From contig OX419757.1 of assembly GCA_948567375.1 (NCBI GenBank), positions 23,746,001-23,810,000 of the forward strand: DNA of 64,000 nt. The letters are read 5' to 3'. Under the pieces are notes generated by a model that had not been told where the DNA came from, searched no databases, and saw only the letters and a program-made list of their open reading frames with translations. Below are positions 11,660 through 24,089 of this stretch, piece after piece. The stretch comes from Lunularia cruciata. Taxonomy: Eukaryota > Streptophyta > Marchantiopsida > Lunulariales > Lunulariaceae. Numbering within the stretch: position 1 is the stretch's first letter; each line of letters starts with the position of its first letter. The translations under genes and the position numbers were made by a program.

Positions 11660-12760
11660 GAGTTCAATCATGGAGAAAGATGGTGCTTGTGTAGGAGGTG
11701 GTTGCTCTAATTCCTGGGTTTGGCCACCTCTTCTCATTTTCTTCATGCACAAGACTCACATTGGAGGTGATCTCTGATCCTTGGTTACCTCCACCATTGC
11801 TCTTTGATCCCAAATCCTTATCCAAATTAGAGAAGCTATCCCTCAATGAATTATCAATTACTTAGGAAGCTTACTTATTAAGCTTGTGTCTCTTTACTTG
11901 CTATTGGCATTGTAGCCTTCTTCCTCTTGTTGGAGCTTGCTATTGGAGCAAGCTATCTAAAAAACTATCTTGATCTATTTCTCTTGTCAATATCTTGACC
12001 CATTTCTCAATCTTTGAATATATCAATAGCACCTCTTTGTATTTCTATATTTTAGCTACATACTTGGGTTGTAATTAGAAATACCCCATCAGTAATGATG
12101 CACAAGAAATAGTTTCTTCTCCTCTTTACTAAAAAACCTCATCCTTATGTAAAAGATGTAGCATAAATGAGGAGATAATGGTAGCTCCTCTATTTTTCTA
12201 TAATTGCTCCATCAATTCATTAGTTTGGTTGTAAAACATCCTTGCCCAATCCATGTGATTACTTTTGTGCAATAATTGGAATAATGAGGCATGAACTTTG
12301 TTGACATATATTATCCTAGTTGACTTAAAAGATTTCATTGTTACAATGGTACTCCTTATGGGATCATGATACCCATTTACCTCCCAACCATTCCATATCT
12401 TTTTACTCTTAAACAAGGCCTCAAAATTTTTGATTCATTTTTTTGTTGCTCAAGGCCACTCTTGGTCAAGAAAAATTGTTGTCAAGGTAGAAATTGTATT
12501 TTTAGTAACCATTTGCTAGTGTACCTTGGTCCAGGCAAACACATTACCTCTCAACTTGATGAATTTCAAGTTTCTCTTCTCCCAAATCTCTTATACCATT
12601 AGAAGGCAAGTGTAATCCCAACTCCATTGCATGAATTGTACTTTCTTGTCAATGACATATTTTGTGAAATAGTAGCTTGCTTGTTTTTCTACTCCATTTT
12701 TGGGAGATTGCAATATAACCTTGGCCATCATCTTCCTCTTCTTGGGAAACATAATGTTTC
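11660..12760 (-). pseudogene. Relic of LTR-borne ORF
   Basis: The minus-strand frame at 12416-12198 reads 'HASLFQLLHKSNHMDWARMF' and aligns with 'AVFFHKLFAGEPINWARCF' of the LTR ORF in element C. Just before it, 'VNGYHDPIRSTIVTM' matches 'VESYKDPMRREIVSA'. Farther upstream (to about 12760) 'FMQWSWDY' recalls 'FLAWNWNV'. Downstream to 11660 there are only scattered acidic/serine pieces. Stops and shifts are numerous, making this one of the oldest copies. No LTR ends survive. Confidence 0.55.
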
Positions 12761-13189
12761 TTAATGTTGCATTGTGATCACAAATTCATGCAAATATTAC
12801 CAATTCACTCTTCACTCAAGCATTCCTAATTATCCACTCACACAATCTCTTGTTCTACTCTTGTGTTAGGCACTTCTGCACTTGAGCAATTTTGTTCCTA
12901 CTTGTAATATCTCTTGTTAATTCTTGCATGGATTGGTGAGGCTTGCATGGATTCAATCGATCAAAACTCACTTCTTCTCAAGGCTTGACCTTTATACTTT
13001 GTATTCAACTACTTTCCATTTTGGTGGACATTAATGGTGAAACTTTGTCTTTCCCATGTGTGTGAAGTGCCACAAGTGTAGATAATTACCAAAAACGGTT
13101 CTTTGGGCATGGATGACCATACCTTGGTTTTGTGGATGCCAATGTAGGTGACTAACTTCCAAGCCAAAGGCCACAAAAGAAAAAGGTGT
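12761..13189. other. Unassigned spacer between LTR relics
   Basis: I see no recognisable gene here. A minus-strand frame at 13031-13249 is not supported by any motif. Confidence 0.4.
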
Positions 13190-15658
13190 GTGTCCAGGGA
13201 AGTACAAAGCCAAAGGAAGGCTAAATGAGGAAGAAATGAGAAGAATCATGTATTTGGGATAGACCTAAAGAAGTTGATTTTGTGTCATAAGAAGAAGGAC
13301 TCGGGATAGACTTAGGAGGATAAAACTGAAGTAAAATTACCTTGCATCAGGAGAATCACCCTGGCCCAAAGAACCATAACAACTTTCCTTTGGATCATGC
13401 AAATCAAGAAGCCACCATTCAAGAAAATGGCTACTCTGTTGAGAAGGGGGAAAATGAAAGTTAACAATGACAAAAAACAAACATGCAGAATCTGTGAGCG
13501 TTGATTTCAATCAACTAAAGAATGATTGCGCAATAAAGCATTATAAAATTGAAACTTTGCCAAGGAAGTGATGCAATGTCCAGACCATATCATATTCCTA
13601 TCAATAATTTTCCCAAAGGAATGCAAATCATGAGTCCACACAAGAGTTTGGTTTTCAAGAACCCTAAAGGAGTTAGAATCTTGGGTTTTGTGCAGTGTTT
13701 GACTTTCCAAAGACCCAAAATTAGTAAACACATGATGGAAGAGTAGTAAGCAGAGTCATACACTAGCAATGAGGAGCCCCATAATTTTGAGAGTGGAGAT
13801 GTTAGGCAAAATCAAAGTACTTAGCTGACTTTGTATCACATTTTTGGCTTGGAACTAGAACCTGAGTTTTCCATGGTTCATGGCAAAGATTGCTGCCAAT
13901 AATTGTAAGGATGACATTAAAGTAGAGGGGAAGAGAGGGAATCTGACTCAATGGACTGAGTTGGATTGGAGACTTGTGTTTGGAAGTGAGACTGGAGAGG
14001 CAGATGGGATCACCTTCCTTGGGAAGGGTGAGTCGTCAGAGGAGACAGCAAAGGTGAGGAATTCCTTCATTGCTCCTCACACCAAGAATAGATATAAAGT
14101 GGATAGCTATAAGGACCGGATGATGCAGAGTATTTTTGGGGCAGTAATGGCCATGTTAAACCTTGAGTGTACCACCTATGTCATGAAGCAATAGGCAATG
14201 TTCTTACATCAATTGTTTGCAAGAGGGAAGGGGAATTGGGCAAGATGTTTTCACCAACAAACCAGGCAAATGATTGGGAACTTGAGAATGCAAACACCTA
14301 GACATTACTTTGTACCATTTGTTGCACCTTTTTACTTGGGATTGAACCTACTCAACTCAGCAAAGAAGGCAAGGATTGTGCCTCACTTCCATCCGGATCT
14401 TCATCATGAAGCAAATGAATATGAGAAACTTTACACAAAGGTAATTCAAGATGGAGAATCTCATTAGGCAAAGACAAGAAAAGAGAGGAAGATGTTCATT
14501 CCTGCTCCATGGTTGAGGTTAAAGAAAAGAAGTTGATCCAAGGAGGAGGTCTCACCAGTTAAGCAATAAAAGACTCAATCTTTGAGTCTTTTATTGCTTA
14601 AAAGACTCAAAGATTGAACTTGAGGCAAGAGATAGAGGTACCACAAGTCACTCAAGAAGAAGATGATGAGTTCATATTGCAAAGTGAAGGCTTAAGTTTT
14701 GAAAGTGAAGGCAAACCCAAGGTACAACAATTGGTGGAAGAGGTCATTGAAGAAGAAGAATGGGATTTCTATGAGGCAATCATTCATATGGAAGGAAGAA
14801 AGATTCTATGTCTGGAGTTACATGTGGAGGAGATAGAAGAAGGACCAAGGATAGTATTTCTATAGGGAGTAAGGTCAAGAAGAGGTCTACAATTGGTGAT
14901 TGCTGAATCTATTCAAGAGAAAGAAGAAGGGATCACTTGGCAGAAATTGGAGTGAAGATACAACAATCAAGACTTCAGAAGGAAGCCCTAGTGGAAGAAT
15001 TGCCTATAGAAGATAATGACATAGAAGTGGGAGAATTTGGAGGAGTTGCATATCTCTCCAAGATCATTTTTCCTTTACTTTTGTAGTTGTACAAGAAGAA
15101 GAAGAAAGTGGAGAAAGAACATCCAAAGGTGAAGAATGAATTGTAGGTGGTGCAACATTGGAGTGAAGAAGTCTTGGAGCTAAAGAAGAAGGTACTCCAA
15201 GGAAAAGAGGAAGCTAAAGTACTTTGGGTTGATGTAATACTTTGGATGTAGAGTTTTGAGAAGTTGCAAGAAGATTTTAAGAAGTGTGGTAGTGCTTCAG
15301 CACATCAAGAAGAAGAATTAAGAGTGAAAAGATGGCATTTAAGAGACTACATGGAGAACTAAAGGATGCTCACCTAGAAGTATTGCATTTGAAGGCAATT
15401 GTTATTGTGATGGAGCAAGAATTATAGAGTTTGAAATCAAAGGCAATAGAGAAGGATCAAGCATGGCAATGAGAGTTGATGAATCAAAATTGGGAGGAAG
15501 AGAGATTGTTTGGGCTGATCAAGAGTATGGAGGCTCAACTTGTTCAATATATGGAAGATAAAGAAGCATTGAAAGTAGAGTTTGAAGATGATTTGAACAT
15601 GTATCAAAACAAGTTGGATGCAAAAGAGAATAGAGAGAAGATAGTTTCAAAGAGGATA
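13190..15658 (+). mobile_element. Truncated LTR body (long type), plus strand
   Basis: The segment carries the U3 part of a long-type LTR: pre-ORF spacer at about 13190-13575, then the LTR-borne frame in broken form up to 15661. Neither LTR end is present. At about 15659 it meets an oppositely oriented LTR end. It is inferred to be LTR because the same ORF sits in LTRs with clear ends elsewhere (36471-40253 and 20446-24202). Confidence 0.55.
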
Positions 15659-15661
15659 TGA
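13576..15661 (+). pseudogene. LTR-borne ORF, decayed copy
   Basis: Pieces appear in the order of the element C copy. These are 'MSRPYHIPINN' (13576), 'GKRGNLTQWTELDWRLVFG' (about 13930), 'RYKVDSYKDRMMQSIFGAVM' (about 14090), 'NWARCFHQQTRQM' (about 14235), 'FVAPFYLGLNLLN' (about 14320) and acidic repeats at 14614-14865. A charged coiled-coil-like stretch follows to 15661. Stops and frameshifts separate the pieces. The conserved end motif is lost where the minus-strand LTR begins. Confidence 0.6.
14559..14601. repeat. Perfect hairpin (20-bp stem, 3-nt loop)
   Basis: TTAAGCAATAAAAGACTCAA at 14559-14578 is followed by TCT and then by its exact reverse complement at 14582-14601. A further partial copy (AAGACTCAAAGATTGAA) follows directly. 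It interrupts the LTR-borne ORF relic, so it looks like a snap-back duplication inserted after the coding function was lost. Confidence 0.9.
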
Positions 15662-16048
15662 CAATGCGGCAAGTATCACTTTTGTGGTATCAATAAGTAA
15701 AGTTTTTTCCCACAAAGATACAAGTTAGAAATGGTCACATACAAATTAACTAGTAACAATGTAGTTCTTCTTGATTTTTTTTTTAATCTCCAGGTAGAAA
15801 CCACACCCAAAAGAGAGTAACAAGCACTGATTTGTAGTCTTGACACAAATTAACACACCATAATCACAACTCTATCAAATCTTTCCAGAAAATTTTAATT
15901 GTGATAATTCAGATTCTTGCAAAGAAGGCTACTTCACTACAAAATGATCTCACCTCAGAATTGTGTTCCACCCTTCCATTGAAGGCACAATTTTCCTTGA
16001 TCAAAATTGATTTGCATCTATCTTGTTCTGTGCTTAGCAATGCAAAAT
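15659..16048 (-). mobile_element. LTR end fragment, minus strand
   Basis: It begins TGACAATGCGGCAAGTATCAC, a decayed form of the family's TGTGACAACCCGGCAAATATC end. It then runs through the AGAAACCACACCC and GAGTAACAAGCA blocks found in every family LTR. It is cut at 16048 by the start of element A's LTR. Confidence 0.65.
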
Positions 16049-17950
16049 TGTGACAACCCAACAAATATCACTTTTGCGGTAATTGGGTAAGTAAAGTTTA
16101 TTCCCGTAGAGATACGAGTCAAAATGTCTAAATAAAAAGTCAAACAATAACATGTAGTTCTTCTTGGTTGCGTCTTTAATCTCTCAGGTAGAAACCACAC
16201 CCAGAAGAGAGTAACAAGCAATGACTCGCAATCTTGTCACAAATTCACACTTCTTAATCACAACTCCATCAAATCTTTCCAAACAATCTTGATTGTGATG
16301 ATTTAGGCTCTCCCAAAAATGGCACTTCACTGAAAAACAACTTTGCCTTAGAATTGTGTTCCACCCTTCCACTGAAGGCACAACTTCCTTGATCAAAATT
16401 GCTTCACATCAACTTTGCACTGCACTCACAAATGCAGAATACTACCAACACTACAACGCCTCTCAAATTTGTCAAGGCATTGCTTCGATTGCACTTCACT
16501 CAGGATCAAACAAACAGAATGAAGATCAAGGGTGCGGAATCCAATATCCAACAAGCACACTGACTTGCACTTTGAATTTCTTCACACACACTTACAAACA
16601 CAAGTACAACATTGATACTCGGAATCAAGCTCAAGCGACGAGGACTACTTCACAATACTTTGCTTTATCTATTCTCAGAATTATGAGCACCAAACAACAT
16701 GATACTACAAATGCCACTCTTAAATAGTGAAGCAACCAAAAATTATATTCCTAATGTACCTTTTCCTAATGACTCTACAAACCTATAGATCCAAAATGAC
16801 AATGCAATCCTTCATATCTGTCTATTCAAATCTCAAATTGGTTTCTACTCCGATCCAATGTCTACTTCTTTTTCTTTATTCAAACCTGAACCCAAAGTAA
16901 ATTTACTTCATACTATTCCGTCCTTGGGTTTCACAACTTCTAATTCTTCTACCAGATCCAACAATTCTCTTTCTTGATCTGAAATTCTTATCATAATTAA
17001 GCCTTCTAAATCTCTATCTCCCGACCCACTCTTCTCTAAAGTGTCAAATGTCAAATCCAAAGACACCTGCACTCCTATCTCTCTTACTTTGGGTTTAACT
17101 ACTATCAATTCTTTTGTTAATTCTATTGTGTCATCATCAACAATTGTAATTGAAAGCATGAATACACTATCTACACCTTCAATTTGTAACCCACTTTTCC
17201 CTAATCACTCATGTAACTGACCCAAAGACACTTACTGTCTGATCATACACTTCGGGTTTATTCACTACTACTACTTCTCCTTCAATTCATGTTCCATCTT
17301 CAATCAGAACTGAAATTGAAGTCATGGGTATCCTAACTATCTTCTTTCCCTACTTGAACTTCCTCTAATCCCTCTGGCAAAACTCCAGAAGTCATCTTCA
17401 CTACACTCCAAGGTCCGACTTCCTCGGATTTAGTCGGTCATCTTAGTCTTGAGGCAAAGTTTTTAGACCCAAAGTCATGTAAACCCAAAGTCCGAAGCCA
17501 CATTGACCCGAAGACACTTTGACCCGAAGTACATCTACTCCAAAAACTTTAAATGCTTCTAACTTCTTCTACAGACCTCCAAACTTTGCAATTTTGATGG
17601 TAACGAAAAGCCCTGAACAAGACACTTCCAACTAGATACAACACGCTTGATTTAGACTTGTGTGCATTGAGATATATCCCCCGCAAGAATCCTGACCTGC
17701 AACTTCTATTTCTCCTTCGGGTTTGCACTCCTTCAACGTCTGATCCGAGTTTTTCTCTCCTTTGACACAAAGTAAGCTTCTTTGTGTTTGATCCTGTCCG
17801 AGTCCCTCTTCCTCTAACACAAAGTTGACTTCCTTGAGCTTAATCAAAACACAAGTTTGCAATCATTTGGTTTCAATTTGGTTTCAATTTGGTTTCAACA
17901 AGGCATTTCTTCTTCAAAACTCATCCAAAATGAAAAATGTGGGTACCACA
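16049..17950 (-). mobile_element. Element A 3' LTR, short type (1.9 kb)
   Basis: In the element's sense the LTR starts TGTGGTACCC directly after a polypurine tract and ends GGGTTGTCACA at 16049. It is 1902 bp. It holds only the tail of the LTR-borne frame ('VEELEVVKPKDG' and the V-D-I-G-S-E-stop at 16845-16847) and a TATA-like box at 16719-16726. The U3 contains many CTTCGGGT/CTTTGGGT motifs around 17400-17530. It matches 5246-7145 in size and layout. Confidence 0.8.
16719..16726 (-). promoter_or_regulatory. TATA-like box in LTR of element A
   Basis: TATTTAAG on the minus strand, about 670 bp before the LTR end, in the same position as in the LTR at 5246-7145. It lies downstream of the tail of the LTR-borne frame. 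Confidence 0.5.
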
Positions 17951-17966
17951 TACCCCCTCCCTCAAA
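17951..17966 (-). other. Polypurine tract of element A
   Basis: On the minus strand TTTGAGGGAGGGGGTA abuts the LTR start TGTGGTACCC. It marks the internal/LTR boundary and fixes the element's orientation. Confidence 0.8.
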
Positions 17967-18123
17967 TGTGAGCATCCCAGCAAACATAGACCTCGGGTGT
18001 CTTAGAAACTGCCAAGTCTATGGTCCAATATCTCTGAACTCTCCACCCATTTACTCGAGTGGCAAAACGATTACCTTCCAAGTCTACAAGCTGCATGGAC
18101 CCATTTTCGTAAAGATGAAGAAC

Positions 18124-19215
18124 TCAATAGGGACCCATCCATCGTAAATGCAACTTGACTAGAAAAAATATTCGGCGATTGTCATATAACAAAACCAAAT
18201 CCCCTTCACGTACAGCTACAGGCTTGATTCTCTTATCGTGCTTGACTTTCCTCTGTGCTTGTACTTCTTTCTTGGTTTGCATTGCATTGTCTTGTTTCTC
18301 TTCTAACCACATCAGTTGATGAATCCAAAGATCCTGACTTTCCCCTTTTGACATTCGTTCCTCGCAAAGAACCCGATATGTTGGTACTTCAAATTCAACC
18401 GGTAGTATGGGATGCAAGCCATATGTCAAGAAGTATGGAGTTTGTTTGGTTGTAATCTTTTTTGTCATTTGATATGCCCACAACGTGGCTGGTAATTTCA
18501 TATCCCAGTCATAGGCATAATTGACAGTCACCTTATTCAAAATTTTACAAAGTAACCCATTTTCTTTTTCTGTTAAGCCATTTGCTTTTGGGTTATAAGG
18601 AGTCGTCTTCCAATGTTTAATCTGAAAGTACTTGGTTAATGCCTCCATTACAGAGTTCAAAAACTGTGTTCCTCGGTCACTGACCAATTCCAGAGGACAC
18701 CCATATCGGGAGATGATGTTTCGAAAGAAGAATTCCGCCACAGTTTCAGCATCATCTCTACGAGTTGCTTTAGCTTCGACCATCTTGGTAGCATAGTCAA
18801 TGCAAACCAAAATGTATCGCTTTCTTGTGACTCGGGTCACTGGTTGAATGGGACCCACAAAATCAATCCCCCATTTCTCAAATGGGGCCAAAGGCAAAAT
18901 TGGTCTCAAAGGCCATTGAGAAGTAGCCATCGGCTTCCCCGTTCTCTGACAAGCATCACAACTTTGGATATGAGCATGCACGTCTTTGTACATTGTAGGC
19001 CACCAATACCCTGCCGAAAGAATTTTCTTTATAGTATTCTTCAGAGCATAGTGTCCTCCCGATGCTTTGGAGTGTAAAGATTCAATCACTCCTACTTCGT
19101 ATGACTCCAAGCATTGCCAAAGTACTTTGTCTTCACCCATCTTAAATAAAATGCTGTGTTTAAGCTGGTACGGCCCCATTTTCCTAAGAAAGACTACACG
19201 TTGTTCCGGGTCCAT
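18124..19215 (-). pseudogene. Integrase region of element A (Ty3/gypsy)
   Basis: This 363-codon open stretch is the integrase part of pol. It has the zinc-binding HHCC segment (two His around 'GGHYALKNTI', then 'CDACQRTGKP') and the catalytic core with Asp in 'WGIDFVGPI', Asp in 'LVSDRGTQF' and Glu in 'NGLTEKENGLL'. The C-terminal 'LHLRWMGPY' segment follows. The three acidic residues are all present. It is separated from RT/RNase H (19272-20147) by a frameshift and stops near 19216-19271, so the polyprotein is broken. Gag is missing because element B has replaced the upstream part. Confidence 0.85.
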
Positions 19216-19271
19216 CCCTCAGGACAATGGAGAGTATTCAGATAATGATATTCAGCTGCTTACCTCGTACT

Positions 19272-20147
19272 TCACATTGCTGATAAGTGATACAACTCTT
19301 TGTTAAGGAACCGATCGTCAATTTCCCACTCCTGGTCTTGAGTTTCTAACCTGGACAGGAAGTCCGCATTCAAATGCAAAGCTCCCTTCCTTACTTGTAC
19401 AGTATACGTGAACTCTTGTAACAACAAGATCCATCTTGCAATTTGCCCCGATAAATCTGCCTTCTTGACCAGATGTTGCAATGCGTAATGGTCAACATAG
19501 AAGACAAACTCATACCCCAACAAATAATGACAAAATTTCTTGCAGGCATACACCATTTCGAGTGCTTCTCTTTCAGTCGTCGAATAGTTCTTTTCAGAAA
19601 TTGAAAGTTGTTGGTTGGCATAATATACCGGGTAGTCCTTCTTCTTCTTGTGCTTCTGACTTAAGATGACTCTGATGGCCATGGACGAAGTGTCCACATA
19701 TACATGAAAAGGGACGTCCCAATTCGGGGCCCTCATAACTAGTGCTTCAACTAGCTTCTTCTTCAACACCTGGAAAGCTTCTTCTTGATTTGCCTCCCAC
19801 CGATAGTCTTCGGATTTCTTCAGAAGCTTTGTAAGGGGTGCAGCAAGCACTGCATAGTTTGACACAAAGCGTCTGTAACATCCGACATGTCCCAAGAAGG
19901 CTCTCAGCTCCTGGAGGTTCTTCGGAAATTCCAAAGTTGCGATTATCTTGACCTTCTCAACATTGACTTCAATACCTGGGCTTGACACCCGATGCCCCAG
20001 AAGAATTCCCTCTTTCATTGCAAAGAAGCATTTCTCCGGGTGTAATGACAAGCCGGCAAAACGACACCTTTTGAAAGTTTGGCAAAGGTAATCTAAATGT
20101 ACATCTCTTTGCCCAAACACACAAAAGTCATCAATAAAAACTTCCAA
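19272..20147 (-). pseudogene. RT (part) and RNase H of element A
   Basis: The 291-codon stretch opens at the RT catalytic box 'VFIDDFCVFG' (the YxDD-type motif as FIDD). It continues through 'GILLGHRVSS' and 'LRAFLGHVGCYRRFVSNY' (RT thumb/connection), then RNase H with 'FHVYVDTSSMAIRVILSQ', 'TEREALEMVYACKKF', 'FYVDHYALQHLV' and 'NADFLSRLE'. These supply the expected Asp, Glu, Asp and Asp. The N-terminal RT lies at 20148-20445 in a shifted frame and then beyond the solo LTR insertion. Confidence 0.85.
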
Positions 20148-20440
20148 AATTTGCGTAGGAAATATTTGAAGATTGAATTCATCACCCGTTGGAAAGTAGT
20201 GGGAGCATTACACAACCCAAAGGGCATTTGATTGTAAGCGAAAGTGGCCCAATTGGTCGTGAATGTAGTTTTATCCTTGTCTTCTTCTCAAATGGATACT
20301 TGATTGTACCCTAGAAATCCATCGAGAAAACTATAGCAAGGATGCCCAACTACCTGATCTAAAATTGTATCGGTAAAAGGCAAGGGATGATGATCTTTCC
20401 TTGTGACTGCGTTCCACTTCCAGAAGTCTTGGCACACTTG
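20148..20440 (-). pseudogene. RT N-terminal part of element A, interrupted
   Basis: Translation gives recognisable RT fingers/palm segments ('AVTRKDHHPLPFTD', 'SFLDGF-GYNQ', 'TFAYNQMPFGLCNAPTTFQ') with at least one stop and a frameshift before the FIDD box. At 20441-20445 the reading is broken by insertion of an LTR. Its continuation resumes at 24208. Confidence 0.75.
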
Positions 20441-20445
20441 GATCT
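20441..20445. repeat. Target-site duplication GATCT (left)
   Basis: GATCT precedes the solo LTR start TGTGACAACC. The identical GATCT follows the LTR end at 24203-24207. Element C, uninterrupted here, has a single GATCT, at about 42751-42755. Confidence 0.9.
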
Positions 20446-21235
20446 TGTGACAACCCGGCAAATATCACTTTTGCGGTAATCGGGTAAGTAAAGTTTGTTC
20501 CCAAAAAGATACGAGTCAAAAATGTCCAAATACAAAGTCAAACAATAACAATGTAGTTCTTCTTGGTTGCATCTTTAATCTCTCAGGTAGAAACCACACC
20601 CAGAGTAACAAGCATTGACTCGCAATCTTGTCACAAATTAGCACTCCTTAATCACAACTCCATCAAATCTTTCCAAACAATCTTGATTGTGATGATTCTG
20701 GCTCTCCCAAAAATGGCACTTCACTGCAAAACGACTTTGCCTCAGAATTGTGTTCCACCCCTCCACTGAAGGCACAACTTCCTTGATCAAAATTGCTTCA
20801 CATCAACTTTGCACTACCCTCACAAATGCAGAATACTACCAACACTACAATTCCTCTCAGATTTGTCAAGGCATTGCTCCGATTGCACTTCACTCAGGAT
20901 CAAACAAACAGAATGAAGATCAAGGCTGTGGAATCCAACATCCAACAAGCACACTGACTTGCACTTCAAATTTCTCCAATTACTCACAAATACAATTGCA
21001 AAGCTGATATTTGGAATCAAGCTCAAGCAACGAGCACTGCTTTACAGCACTTTGCTTTATCTATTCTCAAAAATAATGAGCACTGAACAACATTTGACTG
21101 CAAATGCCACTCTTAAGTAGTGAACTAATTGAGAATTCTAACAACTATACCATTCTACAATAACTCTTCTAACCTGCAGATCCAAAATGACAATGCACCT
21201 CTTCATATCTGCCTCTTCAAATCTCAAATCTGTTA

Positions 21236-23788
21236 CTAATCCAATCCGATGTCTACTTTGTCCTTGGCTTTCAAACCTGAACTCGAAGTAACTTTACTTT
21301 CTAATACTCTGTCTTCGGGTTTCACAACTTCTAATTCTTCTACCAGATCTAGCAATTCTCTTTCCTGATCTGAAATTCCACTAGTGGGTATCTATCTAAC
21401 TCCTTATCTCCCGACCCACTCTTCCTAATGTCTCCATCGGTAACTCCGAAGACATTTGTACTCCTATGTTATTTACTTCGGGTTTTGCTTGAATATCTTT
21501 CCAAAGCTTTTCTATCTCTATTTTCACTAAGTCTAATCTAATTGAAATGTTATCCTCTACTTCTAAAATCTTCTTGTATACCGGAGTCCTTAAACTAATC
21601 AACAAGGCATTCAAATCAGTGTCTTTTGCTTGTCTTTGCCTCATCTCCTGCACCAACAATTTCAACTCGTGCAGTCTCGTCTCTTCAATTCAAACATTGG
21701 CCTCTGTACTCAACATTGCATTCACCTGGAGGACAATCTCCCTTATCGGCTCCAATCTTGTCTTCCTTTCTCATTCCCGATCTGCAAGCCAGTCCTCTCG
21801 ATACATCGCCAACTCCTCCTTGAACTTGGCTTTCACCGACTCCTTTTCCTTCTCTTTCTGGACAACCTTCTCCTCCTGATTATGAAGTAACTCTTGTAAT
21901 CGGTCTTCTTCTCTGTATCATGCCGCCAACTCTCGTTGCCAGAGTTGCTTCTTCTCCTCGACACTCTCCATCACTCTATCGAGCTCCTGATCCTTTGCAG
22001 CTACTCTCGCCATAGCATGGATTACTTCTACTCTTGAATCAGCAAATTGTTGCTTCAAGATCTCATACTACGCTACTTGTCTCTCCCTTGCTATGTCACT
22101 CTTCTTCACAAGATCCTCTCGATAATTTACCTCTCTCTTCAGGTCTTCAATTACCTGACTTCTCACCACTGCCTCTGCTCGCAGCACTTCCCTTTCCTCC
22201 TCTCCTCGGGTTACACTCTTCTTCAACTCCGAGTTCTCTTCTTCTAATCGCGCTAATACCTGCAACACAGTTGTCACCTCTAGACATGTCGACTGCATCT
22301 CCCTCTTCTTGTACTCCAACCTCACCAACAATGGACACACGATTTCCTGCAGGTACTCCACTCCATTTCTTGCACCTACTTCTTTCGGCATAGAAATCTC
22401 CCTCCTTGCCTCTTCTTCACCCGATACTCACCTTCTCCTCTGCAGTCTTCGTATTGGAATTGATGCCTCACTTCCCGAGCTTTTGCTTACCTTGTCTTTT
22501 GCTTTACTTGGCCCCGCTTCACACTTTGCCTTACGTCTTGAGCAAACTCCTTGCTGTACTACAATCTTCTTTTCTTTGGGCACAGTTACTTTGTCTTCCA
22601 ACTGTGTATGAACTTCTTCTTCTTCTGCTTCTTCAGCCAATGGAGCCAATGTCATTTCTCCCCTTCATCACTATCGCTACTTGTATCCCCACTCTGTAGC
22701 GTTAGCTCAGGCTCTTCCTCATGTTCCGAGTCTTCAGTCTTGAGCTCGGCATCTCCTTTTGAGTCTTTGTCCTCCAACTCAATTACCACCATTCCTTGCC
22801 TCAGGTTGCCTCTCTACGTCTTCTGAGGTTTCTTGATATCTTCGGCTTCACCTTGCCAACCTCTCTTCTTTGTCGTTGGAGTACTCGCTTTTATCTCCAT
22901 GCTCTTACCCATCTTTGTGTAGTAATCATCTGTGCTTTGGATTTGGAGAATGTACTGCTATTCCTCCACATTGACTTCTCTTCTTAAGTTGGAATAGAAG
23001 TGAGACACCATTCTGTTTCGCTCTGCCAAATTGAGCAAATTCAACCCGAGGTAGAAATGTGCTACAAATGGTACAATGTAGTGTGGAGGCGACTTATCCC
23101 GCAAATTCCACACCATCTGTCTTGTCCTCCTATGGAAGCACCTCGCCCAATTAATAGGTTCTCTTGCAAACAACTTATGGAAGAACACCGCTTGGTGTTT
23201 CATCACATAAGTTGTTCTCTCCGGCTTCAAGATTGCCATGAGAGCACTCACAATCCCTCTCTTCACTGGATCCTTGTAACTCTCAACCTTATATCCATTC
23301 TTTGTTCTCTTTGAAGAGAAAGCGTCTCTCACCTCCTGAGTCTCTTGAGCTATCTCTCCCTTCCCCAAGAACATGGCTCCCTGCTCCGAGCCTGCCTCCT
23401 TCCCGAGTATGAGTCTCCAATCCGACTCTATCCAGCAAGCCGGATTTCCTCTCTTCCCTTCTTCCTCGGGTCTATCAAGACACTTACTCTCGATGATTTC
23501 TGTCATGAATCCTGGAAAGCTTACATTCCAATTCCATGCCAGAAATGTGATCCGAAGTTGGCTCAACACTTTGATCCTTGCTATTACGTCTAACCTCCAA
23601 ATCCCATGATTTCTCACTGCAAATTCGGAGTTCTTCTTTCCTCCTCCCATCTCTTCTACTTTCTCACTCTCTCTCAATTTCACTCTCGCAACTTCTCCCT
23701 TGCGCACTAACACAATTCCAACTCTATTTCCCTTCCCCCGATCACCTGCAAGACAACTTCTCAACGTCGAAGGAAAATTACTCAACAT
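21236..23788 (-). pseudogene. Long LTR-borne ORF (solo LTR copy)
   Basis: From ATG at 23788 (414 bp inside the LTR) to the stop at 21236 the span is 2553 bp, a multiple of three. The first 276 codons are uninterrupted: a basic N-terminus, 'ITFLAWNWNVSFPGFM', 'WIESDWRLILGKEAGS', 'YKVESYKDPVKRGIVS', 'AVFFHKLFAREPINWARCF' and 'FVAHFYLGLNLLNLAE'. An acidic/serine segment (22428-22655) and a heptad-like coiled coil (22391-22068, 21665-21396) follow in other frames. The end is 'KVDIGLD'-stop. No signal peptide or clear membrane helix is seen. The role is unknown. Frameshifts make this copy non-functional as it stands. Confidence 0.7.
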
Positions 23789-24065
23789 TTTGTCGTTGCA
23801 AGTTTGATTTTTATAGAGTTGCGCTTCTTCGTCTTACGTCACTTCGAGTTTCTACCAAGAAATCACACCTCCTGCATGCACCTGTCACTGTCAAACAACC
23901 TTCATGCATATAGGCCGCCGGTTTTTGAACAGTCCTTTCTTGAATTTCTCGCCCCGACGAAAGGTTGTTAGATTGTCTTCGCCTCGGGTTGAGCTCCCCT
24001 TGATACAAAGACATTTTACTTTGGGTTGTATGCTGACAGGGCATTTCCGAGTACTTTGCCTTATG

Positions 24066-24089
24066 ATCCGAAGTCACTTTACTTTGGGT
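24066..24089. promoter_or_regulatory. U3 palindromic motif
   Basis: Arms ATCCGAAGT and ACTTTGGGT flank a 6-base spacer (CACTTT). The same 23-24 base arrangement occurs at 40118-40141, 46728-46751 and 51215-51237, always in the first 150 bp or so of the LTR. A binding site or hairpin is possible; function is inferred only from recurrence. Confidence 0.45.

Noticed and set aside
14559-14601. The hairpin as a transcription terminator
   Set aside because: Bacterial-type terminators do not apply in this plant-like context, and the hairpin interrupts dead LTR sequence.
22309-22826. Plus-strand frames of 75-119 codons at 22.0-22.8 kb and the similar ones at 38.2-38.8 kb
   Set aside because: They are antisense shadows of the minus-strand LTR-borne coiled-coil frame (Leu/Ser/Pro-rich opposite Glu/Lys/Arg-rich).
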